Positions 21,801-34,187 of a stretch of DNA of 64,000 nucleotides are shown here, piece after piece. This stretch comes from Whalleya microplaca (Eukaryota > Ascomycota > Sordariomycetes > Xylariales > Xylariaceae): the NCBI GenBank assembly GCA_022497155.1, contig MU385711.1, positions 1,574,673 through 1,638,672 of the forward strand, read 5' to 3'. The position numbers and the translations under genes are program-made. Positions within the stretch are counted from its first letter, which is position 1, and each line of letters starts with the position of its first letter. The notes under the pieces were generated by a model, which saw only the letters and a program-made list of their open reading frames with translations, was not told where the DNA came from and did not search any database.

Positions 21801-22356
21801 AAATTGGATTAGATCGCTAGACGATCTGATCTACGTATTACCTGAGGCCATTGAAGCCTTAACTAGAGTCATTCGTCCGCCTCACCCAACCCAAACTTGC
21901 AGTTTTGAGCCTCATCGTCTTACCGGCGTGTATTAGGGTATTAGGGAATTATCTCCCTAAAGACATACGGTCATGGCAGTTCATCAGATTCGATCGAATG
22001 TGATATAAAGAAACTGATCTAACTGCCTAATGGCATCTCAGCCAAACATTGTAACTCGCATCCTGTATTACCGCACCACCTGATACAATCAACTACTAGG
22101 CAACCTCACTTCATCAACCGCTTTATATGCTCTTCCCCGAAAAGAAGTTTGCTCTCTGTCATACGGCTTGTGTCGCCCCCTGAATAGATCGCCGCCTGCC
22201 AGTTTAGAGTCGACGGCGATCCGGAGAGCCGGTAGAGCACACATTATAATTGTGCGTGTACATCCTCTAGTAACAGAAGTCCGGTAAAACAGAACGGCAC
22301 ATAATACGACAAAAACAACAACAGGCTTGCTTGTTTAACTTACGTCGTCTTCACCC
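18831..22356. other. Degraded gene-poor region
   Basis: About 3.5 kb with only short ORFs (18945-19172, 20010-20351, 20427-20738, 21067-21285). One short peptide, FLGAGYGGAIALVLSDK at about 19080, hints at a nucleotide-binding loop but too little remains to name it. The last ~250 bp are the promoter and leader of the zinc-finger gene. Confidence 0.45.
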
Positions 22357-23275
22357 ATGGATCCAGACATGGCTCACCCATACATCTTAGGAGCTAGCCC
22401 TGGATACCAGATCCAATCCAGTTGGCCATACAGCGGGCCGTACAGCGCAGCTATGGCACGAGGTCCTTCGCACGGGAGCGGAAGCAGCGAGTATACCGAT
22501 TATTCAGCATCAACCTCGGGATCTGGCAATGGGGAATACGGCATGGAGTTCTCACCATGTTCAGATACTATGGGTAGTTACCCGTATTTCAGCACGGCAG
22601 ATACAAGCAGCTATACCACGGGCGGGCAAGGATATAACACATATAACCAGGGAGACGACTCGGGGTTCCAGTACCAATACTACGATTTCATCCTTGGTGA
22701 AGGGGCAGGTCAGGGGTCATACTGGCAACTCAAGGCGGGATACACACCGTCTGCAACATTACCGGAGAGGATGGCCTATGACCAAAACGCAGACGTGTAA
22801 GTGCTACTACCACTATGCGATAAAGACTCGAGTATCAAAAACTCTGACGGGAGCACCCAGTCCGCGATCCGCCAACGATGCCTCCGGCCAGCACGTCTGT
22901 CTGGAGCCGTTCTGCAACTCCAACCCGTTCCGGCGCAAGGCGGATCTCCAGCGGCACTACATGCACATTCACCGCGACGTCAGCCAGAAGAAGGCGTTCC
23001 ACTGCGACTGGAAGAAGTGCCAGCGATTCAAGGAGCCCTTCTTCAGGCTCGACCACTGCCGCGACCACTACCGCGACTACCACAACGAGGACATCCTGCG
23101 ACGTGGCGCCAACAACGAGTCCAACGAGTGGTGGCAAAGCCGCAACGTCGACCGCAAGTGGTGGCGTTGCCCCAAGTGCCTTAGCCGCATTTATGTCAAG
23201 AGCGATGGCTTCGACTGCGCAAAGTGCAAGACTAAGTGCGAGTCTGACCGCCGGAAGCTTAGGGGCTATAATTGA
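22357..23275 (+). CDS. C2H2-type zinc-finger protein
   Basis: Probably a DNA-binding transcription regulator. Deduced exons are 22357..22796 and 22861..23275, giving 284 aa; the intron has GTAAGT, a CTGAC branch site and CCCAG. The first ~145 residues are Ser/Gly/Tyr-rich and low in charge, like an activation or disordered region. The second exon holds the fingers: CLEPFCNSNPFRRKADLQRHYMHIH is a clear C2H2 unit with an unusually spaced first Cys pair, then CDWKKCQRFKEPFFRLDHCRDHYRDYH, a second C2H2 unit. A third Cys-rich unit, CPKCLSRIYVKSDGFDCAKCKTKC, closes the protein and may be a zinc ribbon. This layout is common in Sordariomycetes and Dothideomycetes but I cannot assign a target. It stands alone in a degraded neighbourhood and appears intact. 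Confidence 0.82.
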
Positions 23276-26200
23276 GCTAGCTTGAATGGAAGCCGGCCAA
23301 ATGCAGTGGGACAGACAATATTGATTTCCTCAGGTTATTCATCCCTTACATCAGCAACGAACCTTACCCCCTGGACTTCACTTCTTCGCCATTTCTGTCA
23401 CATATTGAAAACAATACTACAGCTTAACGAATCACGCCTATTGATCATTTTCATTTCATCGATTTTGCTTTGGGCTTTTCTGCTTCGGGTTGGACTTTAG
23501 ACATGGTGGGTGTTGGTGGCTGGCTCTCTCTTCGGTGTCTGGCGGTGAACGGCGTAAGGTGAAAATAACTGTAAAGGGGGTGCGCCGAGAGCTGCCATTG
23601 GTTGACCTTCTAACAGAGGCATTTACATATTGAAGGGGTGGTATGTTTGTATTTCCCTTTCTACCCAAGCGCTTCCTTCTCACGTTCATTCTCTGATCTT
23701 CTTCACCTTACTATCTGCAAGGATCAAATGAGGCTGTGCTTTCCTGGCTTTGGTGGCGTCTCCCGTTTCCTTCACTTGCATAGCTCCCTCGATCATGTAT
23801 GCATGTAGTATACATGGTTCACAGGGGATTATGCCGCAAGGCTAGATACGGTGTTGTATGTATGGATGTATCTAGACGGTCGTTTTTCTGTATAAGGTGT
23901 CACTGCGCGTCGCATCGGTATATGTGGAATTAACCCCACGCGATGGGGTGAAACATGCATTTGTTGGTCGCTTTATACGGTTATTTTATTCGCTTGGGAT
24001 CTAGTTACGCGGCTTCAGATTTTGGAATTGTAAGCTGGTAGGCTGCGGTGGGAGGTTACGTTTATGCAGTTCGTCCGTCAGGCAGACTTGGGCTCTTGGG
24101 CTCGACTCTCGGCAACTACGGCCCGTAGGAGGCTCTGCGGGTTACCAAGAATTAAGAGAGTCTGGATTCCGATGAGGCAATAATAACATGTTGGATGGTT
24201 GGTTGCCGTTCTGCTTATTCTTAGTCTTGCCTGGTTCGTCTTCGCAGCACTACCTAGGGAGACAAAAGGGGTCTAGCCGATTCGGAGCTTAGAGCTTGAT
24301 AATAACGTTCATGTAGTGTATCTAATGAATAGCGTGCTGGATTTATTAAGATATGAGCCTGGATAATAAGATCTGTAAAAAGTCCCTAGATTACTTAAGG
24401 CCTAGTAGACAATTGATAAGATGGATGCCACATACATGGACTTTCGAAAACACGTCTCCGACTGCTTGAATCTGATTGGCCAAATTTGATTTAGGACTTC
24501 GGAGACCAGTCACGTAACTCAATTGGAGAATAGTGTCCGATTAGAGCTTTGATGGTCGGCCAACGGGCCTCTGCTTTGTTTTGAATATATCAGTTTGAAG
24601 GGACAAGGTACGAAAATAGATAGAATCGTACCTTACTGCCTTGAGCCTTGGAGGATTGTCCTTAGGCTTATGGATGGTAGGACGTCTAGGGCAACAGTGA
24701 CTCGACTCAGTATCACAATTAGGTGTGACAGCTTAGGAGAACTGCTTAAGAGTATTTCGTCTTGGCCGGCGGTGAAGCCCATGTCGTGGAGCAAGAGCTG
24801 TGGTGCAATTCGAACAGGTGAGTAGTGTCTTGACTCATTGGCTATGTTAATGGCGTCCTCCATGCTCTTCGGATCTTGCTTCGCATGAAACATTCCGAAC
24901 ATGGCCAATGTTCGGTGCTAGGCACAGAAAAGTGCTCTGATAAGAGGCAGCTGAATATATGCGCTCACGAGGCTATGTTGACAAGATCCACCGATCAAAA
25001 TGTGACAGGAAAATGACAAGATTAACCAAACACTCGTTCAAGTGCACAGGTCTTCCGAAGACATAATTGGTCAAATGACGAGGTCCTATGACTTGATTCG
25101 GTGTCGAGTGGTTTTCTAGACGAGCACTATGTCATTTCTTCGGAAGCCGTCCAGAATCACCTTCGACGTCAAGTGAACACGATGCTGCCAGAAACACAGC
25201 AGGTCCAGGCGCTGGAATGAGCCTGCATGGCTGTATGGGTGCCGTAGTATCAAGACATAAAAAGTGTCAAGTCATCTTACCGAATGACATGCAGCATAGG
25301 CAGCACCCAACCTAGGAATTCACTAGGGGGTTGGTAGATCGGCTATGCTCTCCCCACCTTCCTCGTATAGACACCCTCTAGAAGAGACCTCGGTCTAGAG
25401 ACAAATAGACTGTGGAAACTCCGCGGTTTCATTCATGATGGGCATCTTCTGCTGTGAACTCGTGTTGCATCATAACACAATGCCTTCTGAAAAGCCGTGC
25501 CCCGGATCCTAACTGTGCCACTCAAAATAGGGCTAAATATATGACTCATTTCCAGGTCTATGGAGGCATTAGTCACAGGAAGTAAATATTTCTCCGTGAC
25601 AATAGCCGTCTGCCTCGTATGAAAGTCAAGGTAATGAGGACGGAATTTCTCGGGTTTCGTATGATATGTCGAGTAAAATACCTAGTTCGCAGGTAAGATA
25701 TTCTCCAGCCTCGTAGAGTTGTTTGAGGAACATTCAGATATATTGGTCTAGGCTGTATAAAAATTTCGACCATAGACCATTAGGCGATATTTCAGAGCAA
25801 AAGACGCCATGTTTTGAAGTTGTTTGTAAATGTCGCTCTCCAGGACAGTCGTAACGCTAAGACTGGTTGCACACTGCGATGCCTTTGATCCATTCTACTT
25901 CATTTATCTTCTTCATTGTTAGACATTATGCTGGATGACACACAAGGAATCCATCCAAATGTAAACGAACCCAAGGTTCTGGATGATATGAAATGCGCCT
26001 TCGAATATGGCCAGAGAATAACTTGGGCTAATTCCTATGGCGGCGGGGCATTAACCAGCACCACTAGACCACTCCAACTCCTTGAAGGGTATTAGACTAC
26101 CAAGGTCGACGACGTGACATCTGGTGATGGGCTATACGCGACGACAGTGGCTAGCTACATTTTGCTGTTTCGAAAGGCTAGGCTTTGCCTTAGCAGTCGT

Positions 26201-28279
26201 TCAGAGTAGTATAAGGCATAATCCTAGGTATTTCTGGCCGTAACAAGAACCCTGGAGTTCCAGAGCTTATATGAAGGATTCGACTTGGTACCAATAGCTC
26301 CATACTAGGCCAGTTCCTGCGTGTCCTCGGTAGGCGAATAATCAAATTTGGGCCAGTTCCAGGGAGTCACCAGATGAACTAGAAGGGATCTCGCTGTACA
26401 TTTCATAATTTTTCTGAGACGTGTCTTCTATGATGAGCGAGGATTGGTCTCCTAAATAGCCAGTGCTGTCATCGACATCCTAACTGGAGTTTGGGAAACA
26501 TTTACTCAGCGGAAGAATCGACGATGAGACGGCCCCAAAATAATTCGTCGTCCACCTGATTTCATGACATCCGTATACTGTATATTAATAATGGATATCG
26601 GTAAGTTGTTGGCATCGAGACTTCTGAGATCGTTGTTAGGCTTAGACCGCCGTGGATACTGATGGCTGCATCAAGCACTGGCTACCATAATCATCGAGCA
26701 TAACATGCTGTTGTGTTCGCCCCCATCCCATCCGCATTAAGGCTCTTTCCCCATCTTGAAGACAATAGAGGGTTGATTGAATTAAAGTCAAGATATGACT
26801 GATATACGCCGTAACCACACATATGGTAGTCGCTGTGAGGCGTGATTGCGATGCCTGTGAGATAGGATACGAGATCATCGCAAGGCGATACTAGAGTTCT
26901 CTTGTCGACTTCAGACGATGCATCCGAGGCTATGTTGACGGCTGCTACCGAGAGCTTAAATATATAAGTAATATGGCCTGACCGGGTAGCTGCATGCATG
27001 AATGTGCTGCAGAAGTTGGCGCAGCGAATGGCATAACACCATTCGACATTGATTGATACGCCTCGTCCGCCATTGCCACTGGTCTAGAACGCGAAAGCTA
27101 GCAACTTACGACTGTGATAAATAAGCGCATATATATATATATGAATGCGTTGTTCAATGGCGTGATCTAGATGTCTTGAATGAAGCTTGACGGGAGTTGA
27201 GACGAAAAGTAATAAATACTCGGCACTGAGTAGCAGGTAAGGTTATCTTTGGGCTTAAACTGTACTGTCCGAACTACGTGGAACGGACCCCCTCGAACTA
27301 ACCTAATAGAAATACCATAGCTCTAATAGCTCTAATAGCCCTGCTAACGAGATATAGTCGCAACGAAATCGAGACAATCGTAACACAAGTAGAGTAAGAA
27401 TAAAACTATCTCCAAGTAGAACCTACTTTTCTCTGTTTGAATACCCAGAAGAAATGTTCAATTGCTATGATAATAATGTGAAAATAGAAAACAGTAAGGT
27501 GTTACTTTATTATACCCTTCAAAGCTATGTCATTCATTACCTCAACGGGTTAGCTCATGCCTTCAAATACAGTAACTTTTCCAAGCATCTATACAATTAA
27601 TCTGTTCCATATTGCTCCTTATCAAGTCTAATTAGAACTCTTGAGTATTCAGACTTCCAGCCTCAAAACATCTTCTCTCATGAAGTGCCTAGCTATTCCC
27701 GAATAATCATTCAAGCGGCTGCAACGTTCCAAGCCTGCAATGACATCCAATCTGCCAGTCCGCAAATCGGCAGAATGTGGGGGATGAACATCCCTGCAAT
27801 GGGCTACGAACGGCTACGAACTCATGGAAATCCCCTCATTTTCGTCGTTAGCTTCGACAGAATTTTTGTCTTCTGCCCCGTTCTGCCCGTACGCCTCGCA
27901 AGAATCTGTGTATAGAGGCTTGACGCTGTGAAACAAGTCTAGACTATTTCCCTGCCGAGCTGTCCGCCACCTCTCTCCTACTCACCTTACAACCTCGACC
28001 GATTGGCAGCTTCAATCTCGACGATATTTCACACTTTACCGGCTATACTTCAATTGCCTGCGTACCCGACTGTTCGGCATTGCCCACCCTTATCACGGTA
28101 CCGCTAGTGTTAGATAGAGCTCTTTGTGCCCGGTTTCACGATCTTCCTCCGGCCCGGCGTAATCTAACCGGCTACTTCTATCGTCAGAGCTGCCTCGGCT
28201 TTGCTGAGATAACCGTCATTGCCGTCGGTACATTTTTCAAAGTATAATTTAGTGTCCCCATCTCCGGACCTCCTTCACC
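23276..28279. other. 5-kb gene-poor, AT-richer region
   Basis: No convincing gene was found. The longest frames are minus-strand ORFs at 24633-24908 (91 aa) and 26691-26999 (102 aa). The latter has one segment, MHAATRSGHITYIFKLSVAAVN, that looks like a single decayed ankyrin repeat. The final ~400 bp are pyrimidine-rich and must contain the isocitrate dehydrogenase promoter and leader. Confidence 0.45.
27129..27142. repeat. (AT)7 microsatellite
   Basis: Seven uninterrupted AT units in an AT-rich spacer. Confidence 0.85.
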
Positions 28280-29901
28280 ATGAATACCACTACCTGCTTC
28301 TCCGCTGCACGATGCATCCGGCCATCTACTTTCTGTAGATCCGCTCGACCAATTCTCAGATCAGCGCCTGTCGCCTCCGTTAGACCGGCCGTGCCAGTGG
28401 CGCTATTCCACCAGACCAGACAAAACATGGCGCAAAAGATCAAGGTTCAGAACCCCGTCGTAGAGCTCGATGGCGATGAGATGACAAGGATCATCTGGAA
28501 GGATATCAAGGACAGGTTCATATATCCCTACCTCGATATCGACCTGAAGTACTACGACCTGGGACTGCCGTACCGCGATGAGACGAACGATCAGGTTACG
28601 CTGGACGCTGCCGAGGCGATCAAGAAGTACTCGGTCGGTGTCAAGTGCGCCACTATCACACCAGACGAGGCTCGAGTGAAGGAATTCAAGCTTAAACAAA
28701 GTAAGCCATGCCAATAGCACATGCATTTAGCTTTCTGCAATATGCGCATACCTCTTCTCAACCCCGCATTGTATATTTGCATGTACTACCACATGTCACG
28801 AACATAGTTCACCCAATGGCTGACATTCCTCTCTTTCGCAGTGTGGCTTTCCCCCAATGGCACCATCCGTAATGCCCTTGGTGGCACCGTCTTCCGCGAG
28901 CCCATTGTCATTCCCCGCATTCCGCGATTGGTGCCGGGATGGAAGAAGCCCATCATCATCGGTCGACACGCCTTCGGCGACCAATACCGAGCCAAGGATA
29001 GGGTGGTACCGGGACCGGGAAAGCTGAGCATGGTATTTACCCCCGAGGGTGGCAAGCCCGAGGAGATCGAGGTCTTCCAGTTCAAGGAGGGCGGTGGCGT
29101 CGCACAAACGCAGTACAACACGGCCGAGAGTATCACGGGTTTCGCGCATGCCAGCTTCAAACTGGCCCTCGACAAGGAATTGCCATTGTATATGAGCACT
29201 AAGAACACCATCCTGAAGAAGTACGATGGAAGGTTCAAGGATATCTTCCAGGAGATCTACGATACTCAGTACAAGCAGGCCTTTGAGGCCAAGAACATCT
29301 GGTACGAGCATCGCCTGATCGACGACATGGTCGCGCAGATGATCAAGAGCTCCGGCGGCTACATCATGGCGTTGAAGAGTGAGTTTCACTGCCCTCGACC
29401 TGACACTCCCCTTAGGAACACAAGAAGAAAAAGAATGAAGAATAAAAAGGCAGCGCACTAACATTTAACCAACTAGACTACGACGGCGACGTCCAATCCG
29501 ACATCGTAGCGCAGGGCTTCGGATCTCTAGGTCTCATGACATCGGTGCTCATCACGCCAGACGGCAAGACGTTCGAGTCGGAGGCGGCGCACGGGACGGT
29601 GACGCGGCACTACCGGGAGCACCAGAAGGGCAAGGAGACGTCGACAAACCCAATCGCGAGCATCTTCGCGTGGACGCGGGGGCTCGTGCAGCGCGGCAAG
29701 CTGGACGGCACGCCCGAGCTCGTCGCCTTCGCCGAGAGCCTCGAGCAGGCCTGCGTCGACACCGTCCAGGTCGACGGCGTCATGACCAAGGACCTCGCCC
29801 TCGCCTGCGGCAAGTCCGCCCGCGAGGACTACGCCACCACCACCGAGTACATGGCCGCCGTCGAGAAGCGCATGAAGAACTTGCTCAAGGAGAAGCTGTA
29901 G
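28280..29901 (+). CDS. IDP1: NADP-dependent isocitrate dehydrogenase, mitochondrial/cytosolic
   Basis: Converts isocitrate to 2-oxoglutarate with production of NADPH. Deduced exons are 28280..28700, 28842..29378 and 29477..29901, giving 460 aa. Residues 1-49 form an Arg/Ser/Ala-rich mitochondrial presequence. The enzyme proper starts at Met50 (28427), [20 protein letters not shown]. The substrate and Mg loops are present: [28 protein letters not shown], then [14 protein letters not shown], and [23 protein letters not shown] with the catalytic Asp. The nucleotide-binding [28 protein letters not shown] follows. Length and sequence fit the eukaryotic homodimeric NADP class, not the NAD-dependent heteromer. 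Met50 may serve as the start for a cytosolic or peroxisomal form. It converges on the arrestin gene. Confidence 0.96.
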
Positions 29902-31128
29902 ATGAATTGATTGGAAGGTCATAATGATGAGCAATGGTTCATGTGTTTTTGGTCCCAATCGTGTTGAAAGTCGGAGGTTTTCTGCGCGAGGGGTTGATGA
30001 GTCTATGAGAGTGATGCGGCTATAGGGGAAAGGTGGTGGGGTGGGAATGGAGAGTCTTGACGAGGGCCTCGCCTCTTCGCACCTGTACACACTTCAGTAG
30101 AAGTGAAGCAACCTGTGCAGATGCATGGTTTAGATATGTGCTTTTTCTCTCCGACTCTAGATGGTCTGAGTATCAGTCACTGTCTAAGCCGGGGGGGAGG
30201 GGTCACACATCTATTTACGTAAGATACATCATTGCGAGGGGCTTTGCTTTGTCTTTTACCTTGTCCGAGTGCTGTTCCTAGGTGTGAAGGAGATATGGTA
30301 CATGCATATATATCTTTGGCCTAGATTCGCCTGGTCGTGTTGGCATTTGCATTCCTAGATCGCATCTGGGAGCTGTAAATAGATGGTTCGCTAGCATATA
30401 CATGGTGCGAATGGAAGATGATCAAAATTTGGATGAAAAATGGCATGAAGCCTTGAGATTCGATTATACGACTTGATTTTGGTCTTGACTTAGTCTGTAT
30501 ATCCACACCTCGCTTTAATTGGCGCGATACCTACTGCTAGCTCACAGCTTTCCTGTCCGGACGTGCCGTGTCCTGGGAAGCATATGTCCTTACAGTCAGG
30601 TTAGATTACCCGGGTAGCCATAGTGAAAGTGATTAAGACTTTGTATGTATTATCACACTTATACTAGATATCTCTAGTATATATCTTTAGTTCTCCTTTT
30701 GGACTCCCCTGAAAGCAGCGCAACCACCGACCAGCCCGACACAACCCAACGCAACCGAACAACTCCATCCAGTCCGAACCTTGATCTTTCCGATCCCACC
30801 GGGGGTATCATCCATCAAACACTCCCTTTTCCCAGTCACCCGGATGATTTATTCAACCGTCCATCCTCATGCATGCTTGCATCCCAAATGCTCGTGGCAA
30901 ATCTCACGCCATGCCATGCCATACCATACCATGCCACGAGGATGTATGCTTGTATGCTTGCTTTTCAAATATGCACAGGCATATAAGCTTTAGCAGGATA
31001 TCCATTATTGAACAGAACGCAGATTTCATATGAAAAGCTTTCGTCCCCCTTTCTCACTCAATCAACCTGAACTGTGATATAGACATAAGCCAAGTAGTCA
31101 CTGATTAGAATAGAACCCGCGCAGCCAA
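29902..31128. other. Convergent intergenic region, IDP1 / arrestin
   Basis: About 1.2 kb holding both 3' ends. A CCATGCCATGCCATACCATACC-like pentamer run occurs near 30908-30940. No gene was seen. Confidence 0.5.
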
Positions 31129-32700
31129 CTAATGCAGCCCCGACTTCTCAGCCGGCATCGTGCTCGGCGCGTTCTCGGCCGTGACACCGCTATACGCGGG
31201 TCTCGCCTGGGGCCCCGCCAGCTGATCGGCCATGGCCTCATCATAACTGGGCGGCGCGTCGTCGTAAAGCGGCACATTGCTAGGGCCTAGCTGCGGCGGG
31301 TACAGCGGGTCGCTCGGCGGCGGCACCTGCTGCTGCGGCGGGTGCTGCTGGTAGTGCTGGTGATGGGGGATGATGGCGGGCGCGGACGCGTTAGGTCTTG
31401 GCGGCGGCCGGGGCTGGCCCTGGGCCTGCTGGGGTCGTACGGGCGGACCGTGGGCATTGAGCAGCGCGGGAGGCGGCTTGATACCCGAGAACACATCGAC
31501 ATTGGAGAGCTTGAGGGGCAGGTGGACGGTCTGGGGGAGCGGGGCGCCTCTGCTGCCGCTAGCGCTAGGGGGCAGCCCCCAGCTCAGCGTCAGCTTGAGC
31601 TCGAGCTCGTAGCGCCGCGACAGGTTGCAGGTGCGGAAGGAGGGCGCGACGGTGTTGGGCAGGCGGCGCGCCGCCCACAGGTAGTCCGGGATCTCGAACT
31701 CGGAGTCCACGGCGTCGGTGGGGGTGCCGATAGCGATGGAGAGATTCGGCGCCGATACTACCACCCACACGGTGCGCTCGGAGTTCTGCAGGTTCTGCAC
31801 CCGCACGTGCGTGTATCCGACGAGGTTGATCTCGAGCGCGCTGAGGTAGAGCTGCTCTTGCGCCGCCACCATCTTCCGGGCGATGAGGCGCAGGGGCAGT
31901 GGCTCGTTGCAGGTTACGATGCTGGGGAAAGGCAGGCGCGCGGACATCTCAATAGAGGGCGGTATCTTGTTCGCTTCGTCGAAGGGGTTGTTCGAGGTGG
32001 ATTTGCCGCCGAAGAAGGACTTCTTTTGCGGTGCCGGGCCACGTGGTCTGAATGTGAACGGCCGGCGCGCAAACGCTTCTTGGCTTGTCTTGTCTGGTCG
32101 CGGCGGCTCAATCGGAAGGAATTTGAAGCCGACCTGATATCTCCAATTCTCCTTGAATATGCCCGGCCGTTGTATGGTGACTTTGATGTAGTATCGGATC
32201 TCGGCCTCCTGCGGGAATCCGGTAAGCGACGGCGGTAATGTAGCTTTGATGTGCTGTAGCATCAACTGCTTGGTGCCGTCCATAGTACGAAATCCGCCCA
32301 TTCCGAGCATCCCCGGCGGTCCCATACCTCCTATCCCCATAAGAGAGCTCATGGCCTTCGGGTCGTGGCAGATGTTGTTCAAGGGCACCTTAAAGTTGAA
32401 CTTGAATTCGTGCTGGCCGGCCTGGAACATAATTGCTACACCATCATCGGGATAGACTTGGAATAATCGGTAGAGAATCTTGTGGTTTTCTGTCACAATA
32501 CCACCGGCGGTCGACCCAGGTCGGTAGTCATCTCGATCGCCCATCGGGACTGCTAGGGCTGTCCGTGACTCGCCCTCCAGCTTAACGATGACATTGCCGA
32601 TGGATTCCGGTCTTTGCAGGGACAGGATGACACGGCCGCTAATGAAGTCGAGGTTCGTGTAGAACTCGGGCGGCTTATCGAGGGATATTCGGATTGACAT
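31129..32700 (-). CDS. Alpha-arrestin (ART-type ubiquitin-ligase adaptor)
   Basis: A single-exon protein of 523 aa. It has an N-terminal arrestin fold (MSIRISLDKPPEFYTNLDFISGRVILSL, then IGNVIVKLEGESRT and HEFKFNFKVPL) and a C-terminal arrestin fold from about residue 245 to 400 (IPPSIEMSARLPFPSIVTCNEPLPLRL, LSALEINLVGYTHVRV, SRRYELELKLTLSWG). The tail is Pro/Gln/His-rich and carries PPSYDEAM (PPSY at residues 483-486), a PPxY ligand for WW domains of Rsp5/NEDD4-family ubiquitin ligases. In yeast such adaptors select plasma-membrane transporters for ubiquitination and endocytosis. An insertion at about 115-150 (Gly/Met/Pro-rich, GIGGMGPPGMLGMGGF) interrupts the first fold. The target transporter cannot be read from sequence. 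It is divergent from the class II aldolase gene. Confidence 0.88.
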   Translation of the reverse strand: MSIRISLDKPPEFYTNLDFISGRVILSLQRPESIGNVIVKLEGESRTALAVPMGDRDDYRPGSTAGGIVTENHKILYRLFQVYPDDGVAIMFQAGQHEFKFNFKVPLNNICHDPKAMSSLMGIGGMGPPGMLGMGGFRTMDGTKQLMLQHIKATLPPSLTGFPQEAEIRYYIKVTIQRPGIFKENWRYQVGFKFLPIEPPRPDKTSQEAFARRPFTFRPRGPAPQKKSFFGGKSTSNNPFDEANKIPPSIEMSARLPFPSIVTCNEPLPLRLIARKMVAAQEQLYLSALEINLVGYTHVRVQNLQNSERTVWVVVSAPNLSIAIGTPTDAVDSEFEIPDYLWAARRLPNTVAPSFRTCNLSRRYELELKLTLSWGLPPSASGSRGAPLPQTVHLPLKLSNVDVFSGIKPPPALLNAHGPPVRPQQAQGQPRPPPRPNASAPAIIPHHQHYQQHPPQQQVPPPSDPLYPPQLGPSNVPLYDDAPPSYDEAMADQLAGPQARPAYSGVTAENAPSTMPAEKSGLH

Positions 32701-34187
32701 CTCGGAGTTCTACCTAGGTAGATATTATGAGGCAATCGTGAAGACAAAGGAAGATGTTGGGCTTGGGGGAGAATCGTCGAGGTGGGTCGAGAAGAATAGT
32801 GCCATTGCCATTCATGGCGTGACAGCAAACGACGACAGGAGCTGCAGTGCTCAGCTCAGTAAGCAAAGCATTTCCCTAATCAAATCCAACGGCTTGGACA
32901 ACAGATGGAACGCTTTTCACCTAACAATGCGTGGTAGATGTTCCTGCTAAGCCTCCATGCCCCACGCGTCCTTGTCGTAGACTATGTCATAGGTCATTGT
33001 GGCTTATCACCGACCCCGGCTTAGCGATAAGCAGAACCCGCGTATCCGTGCCAAGTACTCCGTACGGATGTACAATCGTACCTAGCTGCCTACAGGTAGG
33101 TACATACAGTCTGTATGGACCACCGTATCTGCGTATCAGGCCAACAAATTGTTGCCTTGCGAAGAACATAAACATGGTACAGCATTTAATGGCTGAGACA
33201 AAAAACGAATCTTTCTCCAATTAGAAGTTCAAGGGGGGGAAATGATATTCTATATACAGTAGTTAATGAATATACTACATAACTGTAGGTTTGAATAAGT
33301 TACTTCTTAGCAGTTGAGGTTCGGTCACTGAAAGTATTTATACCTAATTGATGTAGGGGTTGCATGTGTCCAAAGTTATGGTTCATATTGTTATACAGTT
33401 GTCAATTGATAGAGAAGGTTTACATCCGCCCTCTTACTAAAGCATTTTTTTAATGTGATACAGAAGAATGATCTTATTGACATGACGGAGATGGAAGTAA
33501 CTCAATAGGACTTGTCAATCAGTAGTGTCTTTCATAAACCAAATTTCGAATTAGTCTTGAATACAGCTAGATGTTAGGAAAATATATTAGTTATATATCT
33601 TTTTAACTTCTACCAAAGCATATCCAGATAGACTCTTTCTTGAAAATGCATGAACGTTATTCGTTGTTCATTAATATCACTAAGCATGCCTAATGTGAAG
33701 CTCTCAGAGACCTTGTGCAGATATTTATCTTTAGTCGCTTATAAAAAGGTCACTAGAGTAGGCATTGAAGCATCTCGGAAGTCTATAGAATTTGCCTCAT
33801 TTTCAAGTGTCTTGGGTTCCTGCTTATGCTTTTTCACATTTGATTCTGTATAACGTTTCTTTATGTATAACTTTCTCCTGTTTGATAAGACATCGGTTAA
33901 GTGGCAGCGAGTGACAGTAGTTCCCACTATCGCACTTCCAATAAGCAGTCTCTCACTGGAGATGCGGTTGGAGACGTTTGCTAGTCAACCATTAGTATTT
34001 GGAGAAATAATTGCATATGATTGCGACATATGAAGCGTTTGCCACAAACTGCCGAAAGCTGCCATTCCGTCACTACTTCCCCACTTGATAGGTATGTATA
34101 ATAGGATGCGACTTCTGTTGCAGTTATTGCTCTTCCGTAGTGAAACCTTGGACAGGACTTTTGGATAATTATAGTAAGTTGCACAAA
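32701..34187. other. Divergent promoter region plus AT-rich spacer
   Basis: About 1.5 kb. The arrestin start is preceded by a TACCTAGGTA palindrome at 32711-32720. From about 33220 to 34130 the DNA is markedly AT-rich with no coding character. Confidence 0.5.

Noticed and set aside
24633..24908. 91-codon minus-strand ORF
   Set aside because: No recognisable motif, no splice partners in frame, and it lies in degraded DNA.
31342..32238. 298-codon plus-strand ORF opposite the arrestin gene
   Set aside because: Shadow of the arrestin reading frame; Arg/Gly/Leu-rich with no recognisable domain.
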